DNA of 64,000 nt from Saprospira sp. CCB-QB6 (GCF_028464065.1 NZ_CP116808.1:2683501-2747500); one strand, 5' to 3'. Shown: positions 15,847-24,249, counted from the first letter of the stretch. Numbers and translations: made by a program. Notes: generated by a model not told the origin, from the letters alone.

Positions 15847-18132
15847 ATGAAAAACTATTTCCTATCGGCCTTGCTAGTTTTACTAGCCATGCCATTCGTC
15901 TGGGGACAACCTGTAGGCAACAGCCAACCTACAGAAAAACTAGAAGAAATTGCCTCTAGTAACCTCGAACGCTACGATACTTGGAACGCCTTGGATTACT
16001 TTAAGCAGGTGCGCGAACGCAAACCCGAAGACGTAAAGGCCAACTACGATGTAGCTTATACTTATTTCCTCCTTCGCGATTACGCTTCTGCTGAACAAGA
16101 ATTTCAGCAGCTCATAGAACTCGATAAGGAGAACTTTATGCCTATGGCTAGCTGGTATTATGCCCAAAGCTTGAAATTGGCCGGAAAATACAGCGAATGT
16201 ATTCCCGCTTTTGAAAGCTTCAAAAGCAAATACAATGGTGAAGAAGCTGAGCGCATGAAAACCCTAGCCGATACAGAAATCGCTGGAGCAAAATGGGCAC
16301 AAACAGTAACTTCTCCCAAAGAAGAACTAATCATTAAGCCTCTAGATAAAACAGTGAACTCTCCTCTAATGGAGAACTATGCTTATCCTGTTGGCCGCAA
16401 TAAATTGGTTTTCTCAGCCCTCCGTGGCGATAGCATTATCGTTTTGGAAGATGCTGAAGAAGAGGCCAAATTTGCCCGCATCTTTGTTGCTGAAAAAGCA
16501 GAAGATGGCGAAAAATGGGAGAAAGTAGAGCCTTTTAGCGCTTCTACCCTTACTGCTGAGGGTGCACATGTAGTTAACCCCACATTTAACCAAGATATGA
16601 GTCGCTTCTTTTTTGCTAAGGCTCAGTTGGTGGGAAACAAACTCGAAAATAGTAAAATCTATGGCGCTGGCTATGATGGTGCAAATGTAACTGACCCTAT
16701 TGCTCTTGATTTCAATGATGGAGAGTATAGCTGCAAAAACCCCGCAGTAGGTATGCTAGATGGCCAAGAAGTACTCTTCTTCTCTTCTAATATGCCTGGT
16801 GGTAAAGGCGGTTTTGATATCTGGTATGCAGAGATCAATGCTGATGGCACTACTCGTACACCTTTGAACTTGGAAGCTGTAAACAGCGTAGGAGACGAAA
16901 GCTACCCCTTCTTTGATGAGCGTGATAATCGTCTTTATTTTGCCTCTAACGGACATCCTGGTATGGGAGGTTTTGACCTTTTCCAAACAGAGCGCAATGA
17001 AGCTGGTGCTTGGTCTGCTGTAGAAAATATGGGACCTGGCTTTAACACTAGTGTAGATGAATTTGGTTTTATCGTAACTCGTGAAGGCCGTGACGACTGT
17101 TTTGGTTATTTGATCTCTAACCGTGAAGGAAGTAGCGGAGCAGTACAAAGCCAAACTTCTACTGATGATATCTTCTCTGTTTTGATGCCTGAGCGTTGTG
17201 ACGTAAACCTAGTTGTTAAGGTTACTGATGACAAAACTGGGGAAGAAGTAGTTGGTGCTACAGTAAAAGTAATTGATAAAGCAACTGGTGAAGTAGTTGC
17301 TGAGCAAACAAATACAGAGGATAACAAATTTGTATTTCCTTTAGAGCAAGGAAAAGAGTATGAGGTAGTAGCAAGCAAAGAGGGCTGGGAGACTGGTTCT
17401 AGCACTACAGCTGACACTCGCCGCCCTGCTCTAGAAAACCGTTTTGGTAGCGTATCTGGTCCTATGGAATGGGAAGAGACCACTACTTTGAAAGAGGCTG
17501 GCTTGATGGTTCAAACATTTGACCGCAACAGCAAAGCGCCTTTGAATGGAGTGACCGTAATGGTTTATGAAGGCGATAAGTTGGTAACCGAAAAGACAAT
17601 GACTGATGGAAATCAGTTTAGCTTTATCTTGGACAACAACAAAGAGTACAAAATCAAAGCTCGTCTAGAAGGTTATATTGGTGACTTTAAAACAGTAAAG
17701 GCGACAGAGGCGAAAGAGATGCACAAATTGTATTTGGCTCCTCCTCCCTTGTTTGTAAATGTATTGTTTGACTTTAATAAGGCGAACATCCGCACAGGAG
17801 CTGCTGACACATTAGATCGCATTGCTGAAGTAATGACTGATTATCCTGAAATGGTAGTTGAAGTGCGTGGTTTTACCGATGCTATTGGATCTAACAGCTA
17901 CAACGATCGTTTGTCTAATCGTCGTTCTAAGGCGGCCATTGACTACCTAGTAGAAAAAGGCATTGCTGCTGAGCGTTTGATTGCTAAAGGTTTTGGAGAA
18001 GCTGAGCCTGTTGCGCCTAACGAAAATGAAGATGGTAGTGATAACCCTGAGGGTCGTCAGCTAAACCGTCGTGTAGAGTTCAAGATTATTGAAGGTAAGG
18101 TTGGTGCAGTAGAAGCTGAAAAAAAAAACTAA
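15847..18132 (+). CDS. PorE-like OmpA-family protein with TPR, beta-propeller and regulatory domains
   Basis: A 761-residue exported protein. Order: signal peptide (LLAMPFVWGQ), TPR helices about 35-130 (WNALDYFKQVRER, YFLLRDYASAEQEFQQL), PD40/WD40-like propeller about 170-420 (FFSSNMPGGKGGFDIWYAEI, YFASNGHPGMGGFDLFQTE), two carboxypeptidase-regulatory-like domains about 450-620, and a C-terminal OmpA domain about 635-755 (FDFNKANIRTGAADTLDRI, VRGFTDAIGSNSYNDRLSNR) that should bind peptidoglycan. This layout matches PorE of the type IX system (which has one such regulatory domain) and partner proteins of PorP/SprF. The stop TAA follows GAA AAA AAA AAC, an A10 run, and the -1 frame continues into a DUF1573 domain (see 18120-18491). 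Confidence 0.88.
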   Translation: MKNYFLSALLVLLAMPFVWGQPVGNSQPTEKLEEIASSNLERYDTWNALDYFKQVRERKPEDVKANYDVAYTYFLLRDYASAEQEFQQLIELDKENFMPMASWYYAQSLKLAGKYSECIPAFESFKSKYNGEEAERMKTLADTEIAGAKWAQTVTSPKEELIIKPLDKTVNSPLMENYAYPVGRNKLVFSALRGDSIIVLEDAEEEAKFARIFVAEKAEDGEKWEKVEPFSASTLTAEGAHVVNPTFNQDMSRFFFAKAQLVGNKLENSKIYGAGYDGANVTDPIALDFNDGEYSCKNPAVGMLDGQEVLFFSSNMPGGKGGFDIWYAEINADGTTRTPLNLEAVNSVGDESYPFFDERDNRLYFASNGHPGMGGFDLFQTERNEAGAWSAVENMGPGFNTSVDEFGFIVTREGRDDCFGYLISNREGSSGAVQSQTSTDDIFSVLMPERCDVNLVVKVTDDKTGEEVVGATVKVIDKATGEVVAEQTNTEDNKFVFPLEQGKEYEVVASKEGWETGSSTTADTRRPALENRFGSVSGPMEWEETTTLKEAGLMVQTFDRNSKAPLNGVTVMVYEGDKLVTEKTMTDGNQFSFILDNNKEYKIKARLEGYIGDFKTVKATEAKEMHKLYLAPPPLFVNVLFDFNKANIRTGAADTLDRIAEVMTDYPEMVVEVRGFTDAIGSNSYNDRLSNRRSKAAIDYLVEKGIAAERLIAKGFGEAEPVAPNENEDGSDNPEGRQLNRRVEFKIIEGKVGAVEAEKKN

Positions 18133-18491
18133 CTGAGTCGGCAACTCCTGTTCAGGAGAACAAGCGGCCGAAAACGACAGTAAAGTTTCTTGAGCCAGAA
18201 TTGAAGCTGGGAGAACTCAAATTTGGAGAAGTAAAGGAAGCTACTATTGAGTTTATCAATACGGGGACCGAAGACTTGAAGATTGAGTTTGTGCAAGGTG
18301 GATGTAGCTGTACGGAGCCTACTTCATGGAGCCGCAAAGCCGTTGCCCCAGGCCAAAAAGGTTATGTCAAAATTAAGTTTGACTCTTCAAAGGCTGATAT
18401 TAAGAAAGGCTATGAGTCTGCAGTAGAGATTTATGGTAATGTAGAGGATGATCTTCTGCTTTATTACATTAGTGCAGATATTGTGAAATAG
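18120..18491 (+). CDS. DUF1573 domain without its own start, in -1 frame to the OmpA gene
   Basis: The frame opens inside the A10 run that ends the OmpA gene and runs 123 codons. It encodes a Ser/Thr/Pro linker (TESATPVQENKRPKTTVKF), then a DUF1573 domain with ELKLGELKFGEVKEATIEF, INTGTEDLKI, GGCSCTEPTSW and APGQKGYVKIKFD. There is no ATG or GTG; the only candidate, TTG 18201, would cut into the first strand of the domain. There is no signal peptide, although DUF1573 proteins are normally exported. The simplest reading is that it is made as a C-terminal extension of the OmpA protein by slippage, or that one A is missing from the sequence. A terminator follows at 18515. Confidence 0.7.
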   Translation, partial: KKKLTESATPVQENKRPKTTVKFLEPELKLGELKFGEVKEATIEFINTGTEDLKIEFVQGGCSCTEPTSWSRKAVAPGQKGYVKIKFDSSKADIKKGYESAVEIYGNVEDDLLLYYISADIVK

Positions 18492-18514
18492 CTTTTTTGC
18501 GTATTGAGCCGATA

Positions 18515-18556
18515 AAAAATCCCCTAAACGACTATTTTGCGTTTAGGGGTTTTTTA
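18515..18556 (+). terminator. Terminator after the OmpA-DUF1573 unit
   Basis: A 15- to 16-bp stem (AAAAATCCCCTAAACG and complement), loop of 9 bases, T run. Confidence 0.92.
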
Positions 18557-18584
18557 TGTCTGGCCCTAGCTATTTTTGCGTGTT

Positions 18585-18717
18585 GCAGGCCCGAAGGGCC
18601 GCAGGCCTAGCGATGTGGAGGGGGGCGGCGGAGCCGCAGACCCAGGCGCTTTGCGCCGCAGGGCCGAGCGAATAGCGAGCCCCGAAACGTAGCGCCGCAG
18701 CGAAGCTGCGGAGGCCC
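18585..18717 (-). repeat. Structured intergenic element, copy 7 (class B)
   Basis: Minus strand: outer GGCCT/AGGCC. Hairpin 1 CCGCAGC-TTC-GCTGCGG. Linker GCGCTACG. Inner helix GGGG/CCCC. Hairpin 2 GGCGC-AAA-GCGCC. Hairpin 3 TGCGGC-TCC-GCCGC. An extra hairpin GGCCC-GAA-GGGCC lies at the far end. Confidence 0.85.
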
Positions 18718-18735
18718 AAAAAAGAAAAATAAAGG

Positions 18736-19695
18736 ATGAATCCACTCTTATTACTTTTTGTGATTTTTTGTGTTGGGCCAGTTCGGGCGCAGTTAGATGC
18801 GTATGCATATTTGGGGTTGAAGTTGGCGCCGCAAAAAGTGACGAATATTCGCTTAAAGGAGACCTATGTGGTCAATAAATCGAAGGATTCGAAGTTTAAG
18901 GGGAAGTATTTATTTTCTAGGGAGGAGTATAATGAGCAGGGGAAGCGGTCTTTGAATTTGTTTTTCAAGCCCGATGCGAGTTTAGAGTCGAAAATTGTGG
19001 CTTTTTATCCAGACTCGACCAAGGAGGTGAATATTTTTCAGCAGAAGGGGGAGGTAATAGATAGTGCAATATTTTTGTTTTATCCGGATGGGCGGCGAAA
19101 AATGGAAGTTTGGTATTGGGGAGATAATTGCAGTACGGACAGTCTGTTGTTTTCTTATAATTCGCGTGGGCAGTTATCGAAAGTATTTAGGCAGTATGAT
19201 TGGGATGAGAAATGGGATACGCTTTTTTATCGGGCAGATGGAAGTTTGGATAAGGCTATTTTTTATAGCAAGGCGGATGGTTTACAAAAGCAGGTAGACT
19301 TTTTGTTTTCGCCAGATTCATTTTTGTTAAAGACGGCAACTCGGAATCGGGATCGCTTGATTATCGAGGAGGAATATTTTTTTTATGATGCTCAGGGGCG
19401 ATTGGATTATACGACTACTCGTTATTTTCCAGATGGGGAAGAAAAGCCAGAGACGCCACGTTTGAGGAGTCGTTATCGCTATTGGGGCAATGGGGAGTTG
19501 AAACGGGTGAAGAAAGTTTTGTCTTCTAAAAAGAAAAAGCGGATATCGGTTTCCGTCTTAAAATATAATCGTTCGGGCCGTTTAATTTATCAGCGAGACC
19601 GGAACAAATCGGAAGGGGTAGATAGTAAAATAATTATAGAATATCGGGCAAGACCTAAGGGCTGGAGGCCTAGGTCGGGTTCTAATTTTTGGTAA
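18736..19695 (+). CDS. Exported protein with YD/MORN-like strand repeats, unknown function
   Basis: A 319-residue protein; signal peptide MNPLLLLFVIFCVGPVRAQ. From about residue 60 it shows repeated two-strand units of the form YxxxGxLxxxxxY: FYPDSTKEVNIFQ, FYPDGRRKMEVWYWG, SYNSRGQLSKVFRQYDW, FYRADGSLDKAIFYSK, FYDAQGRLDYTTTRYF, KYNRSGRLIYQRDRN. Such units resemble YD/RHS or MORN-type repeats found in surface-exposed Bacteroidota proteins. No enzyme motif. It lies four bases before the next exported protein, so the two are co-transcribed. Confidence 0.7.
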   Translation: MNPLLLLFVIFCVGPVRAQLDAYAYLGLKLAPQKVTNIRLKETYVVNKSKDSKFKGKYLFSREEYNEQGKRSLNLFFKPDASLESKIVAFYPDSTKEVNIFQQKGEVIDSAIFLFYPDGRRKMEVWYWGDNCSTDSLLFSYNSRGQLSKVFRQYDWDEKWDTLFYRADGSLDKAIFYSKADGLQKQVDFLFSPDSFLLKTATRNRDRLIIEEEYFFYDAQGRLDYTTTRYFPDGEEKPETPRLRSRYRYWGNGELKRVKKVLSSKKKKRISVSVLKYNRSGRLIYQRDRNKSEGVDSKIIIEYRARPKGWRPRSGSNFW

Positions 19696-19699
19696 GTGG

Positions 19700-20506
19700 A
19701 TGAAAAAAATAGGGATAATATTGTTATTTGTTTTGGTAAGTGGGGGCCATATATCGGCTTGTAGTTATGCTTATCAGTATAGTTTGTTTTTATTGGGCAG
19801 CAGTTCGGGAGAGCTTGTTTGGTTGGAAGTAGAGCTTGAGCGCTATGTGAGTGGGGGAGCGGGAAGCTTGCCTAATTTGCAGGGGATGGGGCGGACAAAA
19901 AACTTGGGGCAGACGCGTTGGAAGGGGCAGCTGAAATTGAAAAAGGGGCGAGATATTGAAAAGTTGCAGCAGCAAAAGCATATTGCTTGGGTAGATTTAG
20001 CGGATGAGGATTATCAGGAGGCTTTGGCGCCTCATTTTGCGAAGGCCCAGCGTTTGGCGGAGGAGCTTCCCTTTTTTGAGGCTGCGGAATTATTAGAAGA
20101 AGCCATTTGCGATTATGATCGCAGTTGTGGCCAAATGAAATTGGAGGCAGATAGTTTGGCCCTATGGGCGAGTTTGCCGAGTCAAAAAGGGGTAAAGGCG
20201 CATTTTCCAAGGCCAGTTTTGAGCAAATTTGAAAACTTGACCCGCTTGAACTATAAAGAAATGGGGACCTTGGAGGTAGAAGACCGCTTAAACTTTTATC
20301 AAGCCTGGAAGCCCTTTTCTGTTCGGCATTATCGTTTGCAGGGGCAAGAAATTTATGTTTATAGTTTGGGTTGGGGCTTGGCTAAGGGCTATCGGCCGCA
20401 GCCATTGGGCGATTGGCAGCCTTGGGGGCGGCCATTAAAGGACTATATTCGGGGAAATAAGGTAATGATGCATGGGCAGCGGTTTGACTTCTTTCAAATT
20501 TTGTAA
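19700..20506 (+). CDS. Exported protein of unknown function
   Basis: A 268-residue protein with an N-terminal signal segment (IGIILLFVLVSGGHISAC); the cysteine at its end could be lipidated, although the lipobox is poor. No family recognised. The middle is helical and charged (LEEAICDYDRSCGQMKLEADSL); the C-terminal third has Trp/Tyr-rich strands (YQAWKPFSVRHYRLQGQEIYV). Second gene of a run 18736-23698 with short gaps or overlaps, all of unknown or divergent function. Confidence 0.65.
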   Translation: MKKIGIILLFVLVSGGHISACSYAYQYSLFLLGSSSGELVWLEVELERYVSGGAGSLPNLQGMGRTKNLGQTRWKGQLKLKKGRDIEKLQQQKHIAWVDLADEDYQEALAPHFAKAQRLAEELPFFEAAELLEEAICDYDRSCGQMKLEADSLALWASLPSQKGVKAHFPRPVLSKFENLTRLNYKEMGTLEVEDRLNFYQAWKPFSVRHYRLQGQEIYVYSLGWGLAKGYRPQPLGDWQPWGRPLKDYIRGNKVMMHGQRFDFFQIL

Positions 20507-20547
20507 ATTTGCGAATCAAAAAATTAAACCAGATCAATTTCTTTAAA

Positions 20548-21465
20548 ATGTTAGGAGTCAAGCGTGTTCTACTATTATTTGGCTTAGGCCTATTGCTGAG
20601 TTGTTCTTCAGAAGAGCCAAAAATGAATGTAGGCGAAATAGCCAAAGAAACAGATAGCTTATATACAGCGTTACAAAGCGAGTTGGCTTTTTATCGAGAA
20701 AAGGCAGATAGTTTATATCCCGCTCTTTTAGACAAGGAGGCAGAATTGGATAAACAGTATCTAAAAATTAAAAACTTGCTTGCTCAGGCCGATCAGCAGA
20801 AGAATAATGAGCAGAAGTTGGCTAATCAGGTAGAGGCTTTACAAGAAGAATTGAAAAAACTGAGAGCCTTTGTTGATGAGCAGACCTTAGATTTGGCTGA
20901 ATTGCGTAGACAGAATGTGCAACTGATGGAAGAGCGCAGTGAGTATCAGAAGCTTTATGAGCGAGAGCAGGAGGTAAAGGATTCTTTGGCCCAAAAAGCC
21001 GCCAATTTAAAGGAAACCACAGAAGAGCTCAATAAACAGTTGGATAAGGGAGCTATTTTGCGCATTTCAAATCTAGAATTTATTGCCGCAAAATTGAGCA
21101 AAGGAGGCGAAACGAAGGCTACTGACCGCCGCAAACGAGCCGAGTTTTTTCAGGCTTGCTTTAAAATTGTAAAGAATGAGGTAGTTACTCCAGGGCCAAA
21201 TAAATTCTATATGCAGATCATTGATCCCAATGGACATATTATTGTTGAAGAAAAAATGGGAGGGGGGTATTTTTCTGATGCAGAAGGAAATAAAACCCCT
21301 TATACGATTGTAAAAAGCTTTGAGTATTATCCCAATAAAGAAGATCTTTGCATCAGTTGGAGCCCTCCTGCAGGAAGCAAATGGAGTTTTGAAAAGGGAG
21401 AGTATAGCCTTCAACTCTATAATCGAGGCTTAAAGGTAGGCTTTCAGAAAATATCGCTTCGCTAA
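20548..21465 (+). CDS. Coiled-coil lipoprotein of unknown function
   Basis: About 305 residues from ATG 20548 (MLGVKRVLLLFGLGLLLSCSS), with a clear lipobox LLSC; the TTG start at 20509 would add a non-signal extension. Residues about 30-170 form a long heptad-rich coiled coil (LDKQYLKIKNLLAQADQQ, LANQVEALQEELKKLR). The C-terminal part (about 180-305) is a compact domain with RKRAEFFQACFKIVKNEVV and FYMQIIDPNGHII. That shape suggests a periplasmic spacer or scaffold. Its stop overlaps the next start (TAATG). Confidence 0.72.
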   Translation: MLGVKRVLLLFGLGLLLSCSSEEPKMNVGEIAKETDSLYTALQSELAFYREKADSLYPALLDKEAELDKQYLKIKNLLAQADQQKNNEQKLANQVEALQEELKKLRAFVDEQTLDLAELRRQNVQLMEERSEYQKLYEREQEVKDSLAQKAANLKETTEELNKQLDKGAILRISNLEFIAAKLSKGGETKATDRRKRAEFFQACFKIVKNEVVTPGPNKFYMQIIDPNGHIIVEEKMGGGYFSDAEGNKTPYTIVKSFEYYPNKEDLCISWSPPAGSKWSFEKGEYSLQLYNRGLKVGFQKISLR

Positions 21466-22034
21466 TGCAATTAAATGCGCTAATTACGGCCTGTCATCAA
21501 ACGCTAAGAAAGCAAAGAGCAACACTTTGCTATCACAATTTGGACCATACTCAAGGAGTAGTGGCTGCTGTATCGATTTTGCCATTTGGACAGGATATCT
21601 TGATTCCCGCAGCCTATTTGCATGATCTGGGTTATGCAGAATCAGCAGAGGGCCACGAGGCAATTGCAATAGATTGGGCGAAAGAGAAATTGCCAAAATG
21701 GAATTTTAAGGAAAAACAAATTGATGAAATTTGCCAAGCTATTGCCGCTACTCAAGTTGGGCAATGCCCTAGTACGAAATTAGGAGCTTACCTAAAAGAT
21801 GCAGATATTTCTTATAGCTTGAGTAGCCATTTTTGGAGGAGAGGAAGTCTATTGCGCCAAGAATGGGCCTTAGAAATGGGCCAGATTTATAGTGATATGG
21901 AATGGCTGCAGCTTCAATCAAAGTTTTTGAAACAATTGCAGTTTTTTAGCCCCTGGGGGCAGCATTATTTAGAACCACTGCGGCGCTATTATCTTCAGCA
22001 AGTTGCTGAACGGCTGCAAAAAATGAACATATGA
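21465..22034 (+). CDS. HD-domain phosphohydrolase
   Basis: A 189-residue soluble protein. It has the metal-binding HD pattern: YHNLDHT (His24, His28), then LIPAAYLHDLGYAESAEGHE (HD at 53-54) and the late aspartate in LKDADISY. The family hydrolyses phosphomonoesters or nucleotides, including signalling nucleotides; the substrate cannot be predicted, and the domain is shorter than RelA/SpoT-type proteins. Start overlaps the upstream stop by one base, and the downstream start overlaps its stop (ATGA), so it is translationally coupled to both neighbours. Confidence 0.83.
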   Translation: MQLNALITACHQTLRKQRATLCYHNLDHTQGVVAAVSILPFGQDILIPAAYLHDLGYAESAEGHEAIAIDWAKEKLPKWNFKEKQIDEICQAIAATQVGQCPSTKLGAYLKDADISYSLSSHFWRRGSLLRQEWALEMGQIYSDMEWLQLQSKFLKQLQFFSPWGQHYLEPLRRYYLQQVAERLQKMNI

Positions 22035-23698
22035 ATTATCCCCAACCTATTTTTTTATTGCTTTGGGCTTGCCTATTGAATACTGCCTTGATGGCCCAAA
22101 TAACCGAAGATAAAGAAGAGGCCCAAAAACGTTATTATACCATTGATATGAGCGTGGCCTCTATGAAAAAAGCGGCTGAATCTTCTAAAAGTGGTTATCG
22201 CAAAAGCCCTTGGCGAACAATAGAACACAATTGCGAAATCGAATTGCCAATTGAACTTGATAATGCCTTCTTGGGAGTACCTAAACAATCACAAGCTAGT
22301 TTATTAGATTTGGTTAAAGGTGGAGTCAAAATTTCTAATCAGGTGATTCAACCCATAGAAAGGCAGCTGATGGCTTCAGAGTATTTTCGTCCTGGAATTA
22401 GTAAGGAGCTTTTTGAATGCCTTACGGGCTGTACCCTGGCCGAAAAAGATTTTCAACAAAGCCATTTTCTTTATATCGAAGACTTGAGCCGAGATATTGC
22501 CTACGCCCGTAGCGAACTCTATGGCGAAAGCTCTTTTGATTCGCCTTTACCCTATCAAACTCCCTGGGGAAACTATAAATGTCGCATGATTCGGACGAAG
22601 GCAGACTTGGATAGTGTGATGAATAACCCCGAAGAAATTGGCCTCACTTATAGCTTGCGCGGTGGACATGTCTTTAGCGATTTGTTTGCGCTACGCCCCG
22701 ATGAAGAAAGTGGAGAAACAAATTTAGAAATTTTGGGCCGCCAAGAGTTTGGCCAACTCGTACTCAATAGCGTCAACCAACTTAAAGGTATTTTACCCAT
22801 ACGTCAAAAAACAGGGGAATATCTTAGCGTTCCCATTTTCTCGATTAGCTTCGGCAATTATTTTGAAGATGGCATTGTCGGTAAAGTAGCCCGATTTAAT
22901 GAAGCCCAACAAGAAGTTTTTGGCGAGCAAAATAGCTTGGGAAAAGGCTTTACCGAATTGGGCCAGTGGGTTTGTCGTCGCCTATTAGATAAAAAGGTGG
23001 GCCGCCGAATTTTAGTCGATGTAGCTGATATGAGTCTAGAAGGACGCCTTTGGTTTTATAGCTATCTCAAAGAAGAGTGCTTTAGAAAAGATACAATTCC
23101 AGCCCTAGCCTTAAATGTAGGAATTAGTGGCTTGTCTTATAAAGATAATGCCTACAGCGGAAGCGATGAGCCCGTGAAAAATCAGCAGTCGTTTTTCAAT
23201 AATCGTCAAGCCAATTTGTGCCGCCAAGACATTAAGGCCATTGTGAAATCTAATGGCTTGGTAGGGATCTCTCTCGATCGAGACCGCCTGATGGGCAAGG
23301 CTTTCCAAACCCGATATAATTCTACAGTTCCCGGTTCTGTAAATCGCCGAGCAGTAGCCGTAGAAGCTGTTGTGGCCAATATTTGCCGATTTATCTATGT
23401 CGCCCAATCTATTGACGCTTGGGAAATGATTAGCATTTCTTCTTCTTTTGATATGTATGCCCGCCCCCTAGAGGTCTATGATAGCTCAGATGATATGGAA
23501 CAGCTTTATCGCGATTTGATCGATTTTTTTGAAAATCCTCGCGACATCGAAGGACTTTATACTGCAGAGGAGATCCAAACTTTTATGTATAATTTATCTG
23601 CTGAAGAGCTGGTTGATCGCATTATGTATAAAAATGCATTGAATTTTATGTATAAGCATCTTCCTGAAGTAGATCTAGAGGAAGAGGCGGCCAATTAA
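22031..23698 (+). CDS. M19 membrane-dipeptidase-like protein, probable pseudoenzyme
   Basis: A 555-residue exported protein (signal LLLWACLLNTALMAQ). The C-terminal half resembles peptidase family M19: YARPLEVYDSSDDMEQLY, then IMYKNALNFMYKHLP. Where M19 enzymes carry zinc ligands, this protein has other residues: IDMSVASM in place of a D-x-H start, LRGGHVF where EGxH is usual, LVDVADMSL where a D-V-x-H-M-S motif is usual, and LNVGISGL where a SH motif is usual. These alignments are from memory. It therefore looks like a catalytically dead relative with another role. It overlaps the HD gene by four bases. Confidence 0.5.
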   Translation: MNYPQPIFLLLWACLLNTALMAQITEDKEEAQKRYYTIDMSVASMKKAAESSKSGYRKSPWRTIEHNCEIELPIELDNAFLGVPKQSQASLLDLVKGGVKISNQVIQPIERQLMASEYFRPGISKELFECLTGCTLAEKDFQQSHFLYIEDLSRDIAYARSELYGESSFDSPLPYQTPWGNYKCRMIRTKADLDSVMNNPEEIGLTYSLRGGHVFSDLFALRPDEESGETNLEILGRQEFGQLVLNSVNQLKGILPIRQKTGEYLSVPIFSISFGNYFEDGIVGKVARFNEAQQEVFGEQNSLGKGFTELGQWVCRRLLDKKVGRRILVDVADMSLEGRLWFYSYLKEECFRKDTIPALALNVGISGLSYKDNAYSGSDEPVKNQQSFFNNRQANLCRQDIKAIVKSNGLVGISLDRDRLMGKAFQTRYNSTVPGSVNRRAVAVEAVVANICRFIYVAQSIDAWEMISISSSFDMYARPLEVYDSSDDMEQLYRDLIDFFENPRDIEGLYTAEEIQTFMYNLSAEELVDRIMYKNALNFMYKHLPEVDLEEEAAN

Positions 23699-23707
23699 AA
23701 ACCATTT

Positions 23708-23826
23708 GGGGCCCGCGGCCAGCACAGCTGGCCGCCGCTATGCTGCGCCGCTCGCAGGTCTGCTCGGCCCTGCAGCCCTGCGGGCTTTGGTCTGGCCTGC
23801 GGCCACGGCTGCGCAGCGCTGGGCCA
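23708..23826 (+). repeat. Structured intergenic element, copy 8 (class C)
   Basis: Class C ends: GGGGCCCGCGG at 5' and GCGCAGCGCTGGGCC at 3'; outer GGCCC/GGGCC. Hairpin 1 GCGGCCAGC-ACA-GCTGGCCGC. Second pairing GCTGCG/CGCAGC. Inner helix GCCG/CGGC. Hairpin 2 AGCCC-TGC-GGGCT. Hairpin 3 TGGCC-TGC-GGCCA. It starts nine bases after the M19-like stop. Confidence 0.87.
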
Positions 23827-23879
23827 GCTCCACTTTTGTTTTCTACCTTATTCTTTCTGCTTCGGCCTTTTGTCTCCCC

Positions 23880-23990
23880 CTTTAAGCGGTAGGCCTCGCT
23901 TCGCTCGGCCTGCTTCAAAATGTCCCCGCCCACCCACCCCTCTACGGGATTCCTTAAGGAATCCCTCGGGCGGGCCGGGCCAATTTTTTT
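23880..23990. repeat. GC-rich palindromic segment unlike the main repeat family
   Basis: Contains GATTCC-TTA-GGAATC-type pairing (GGGATTCCTTAAGGAATCCC, a 20-base perfect palindrome at about 23947-23966) between C-rich (CCCGCCCACCC) and G-rich (GGGCGGGCCGGG) flanks. It is seen once in the window. No gene. Confidence 0.5.
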
Positions 23991-24070
23991 ATTAGCCGTT
24001 TGCCTAAGCAATTGTAAATCAGGCTAAATTAAAAAACCTTTAATTTTTTCTTTTTTTAGGCCCAAAAAAG

Positions 24071-24102
24071 TTTGGCAAAGCCAAAAAGCTGTCTTATATT
24101 TG
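24071..24102 (+). promoter_or_regulatory. Promoter of tRNA-Ala
   Basis: TTTG at 24071-24074, 20-base spacer, TATATTTG at 24095-24102: perfect consensus, the same as for tRNA-Ser. Confidence 0.82.
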
Positions 24103-24136
24103 CAACGCACTCAAAGGAATGCAATGTTAAGTTGAA

Positions 24137-24211
<75 letters not shown>

Positions 24212-24213
24212 CG

Positions 24214-24249
24214 AAAGAGACCAACAATTTTGTTGGTCTCTTTTTTTTT
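24214..24249 (+). terminator. Terminator after tRNA-Ala
   Basis: Stem AAAGAGACCAACA/TGTTGGTCTCTTT and a run of nine T. Confidence 0.92.
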
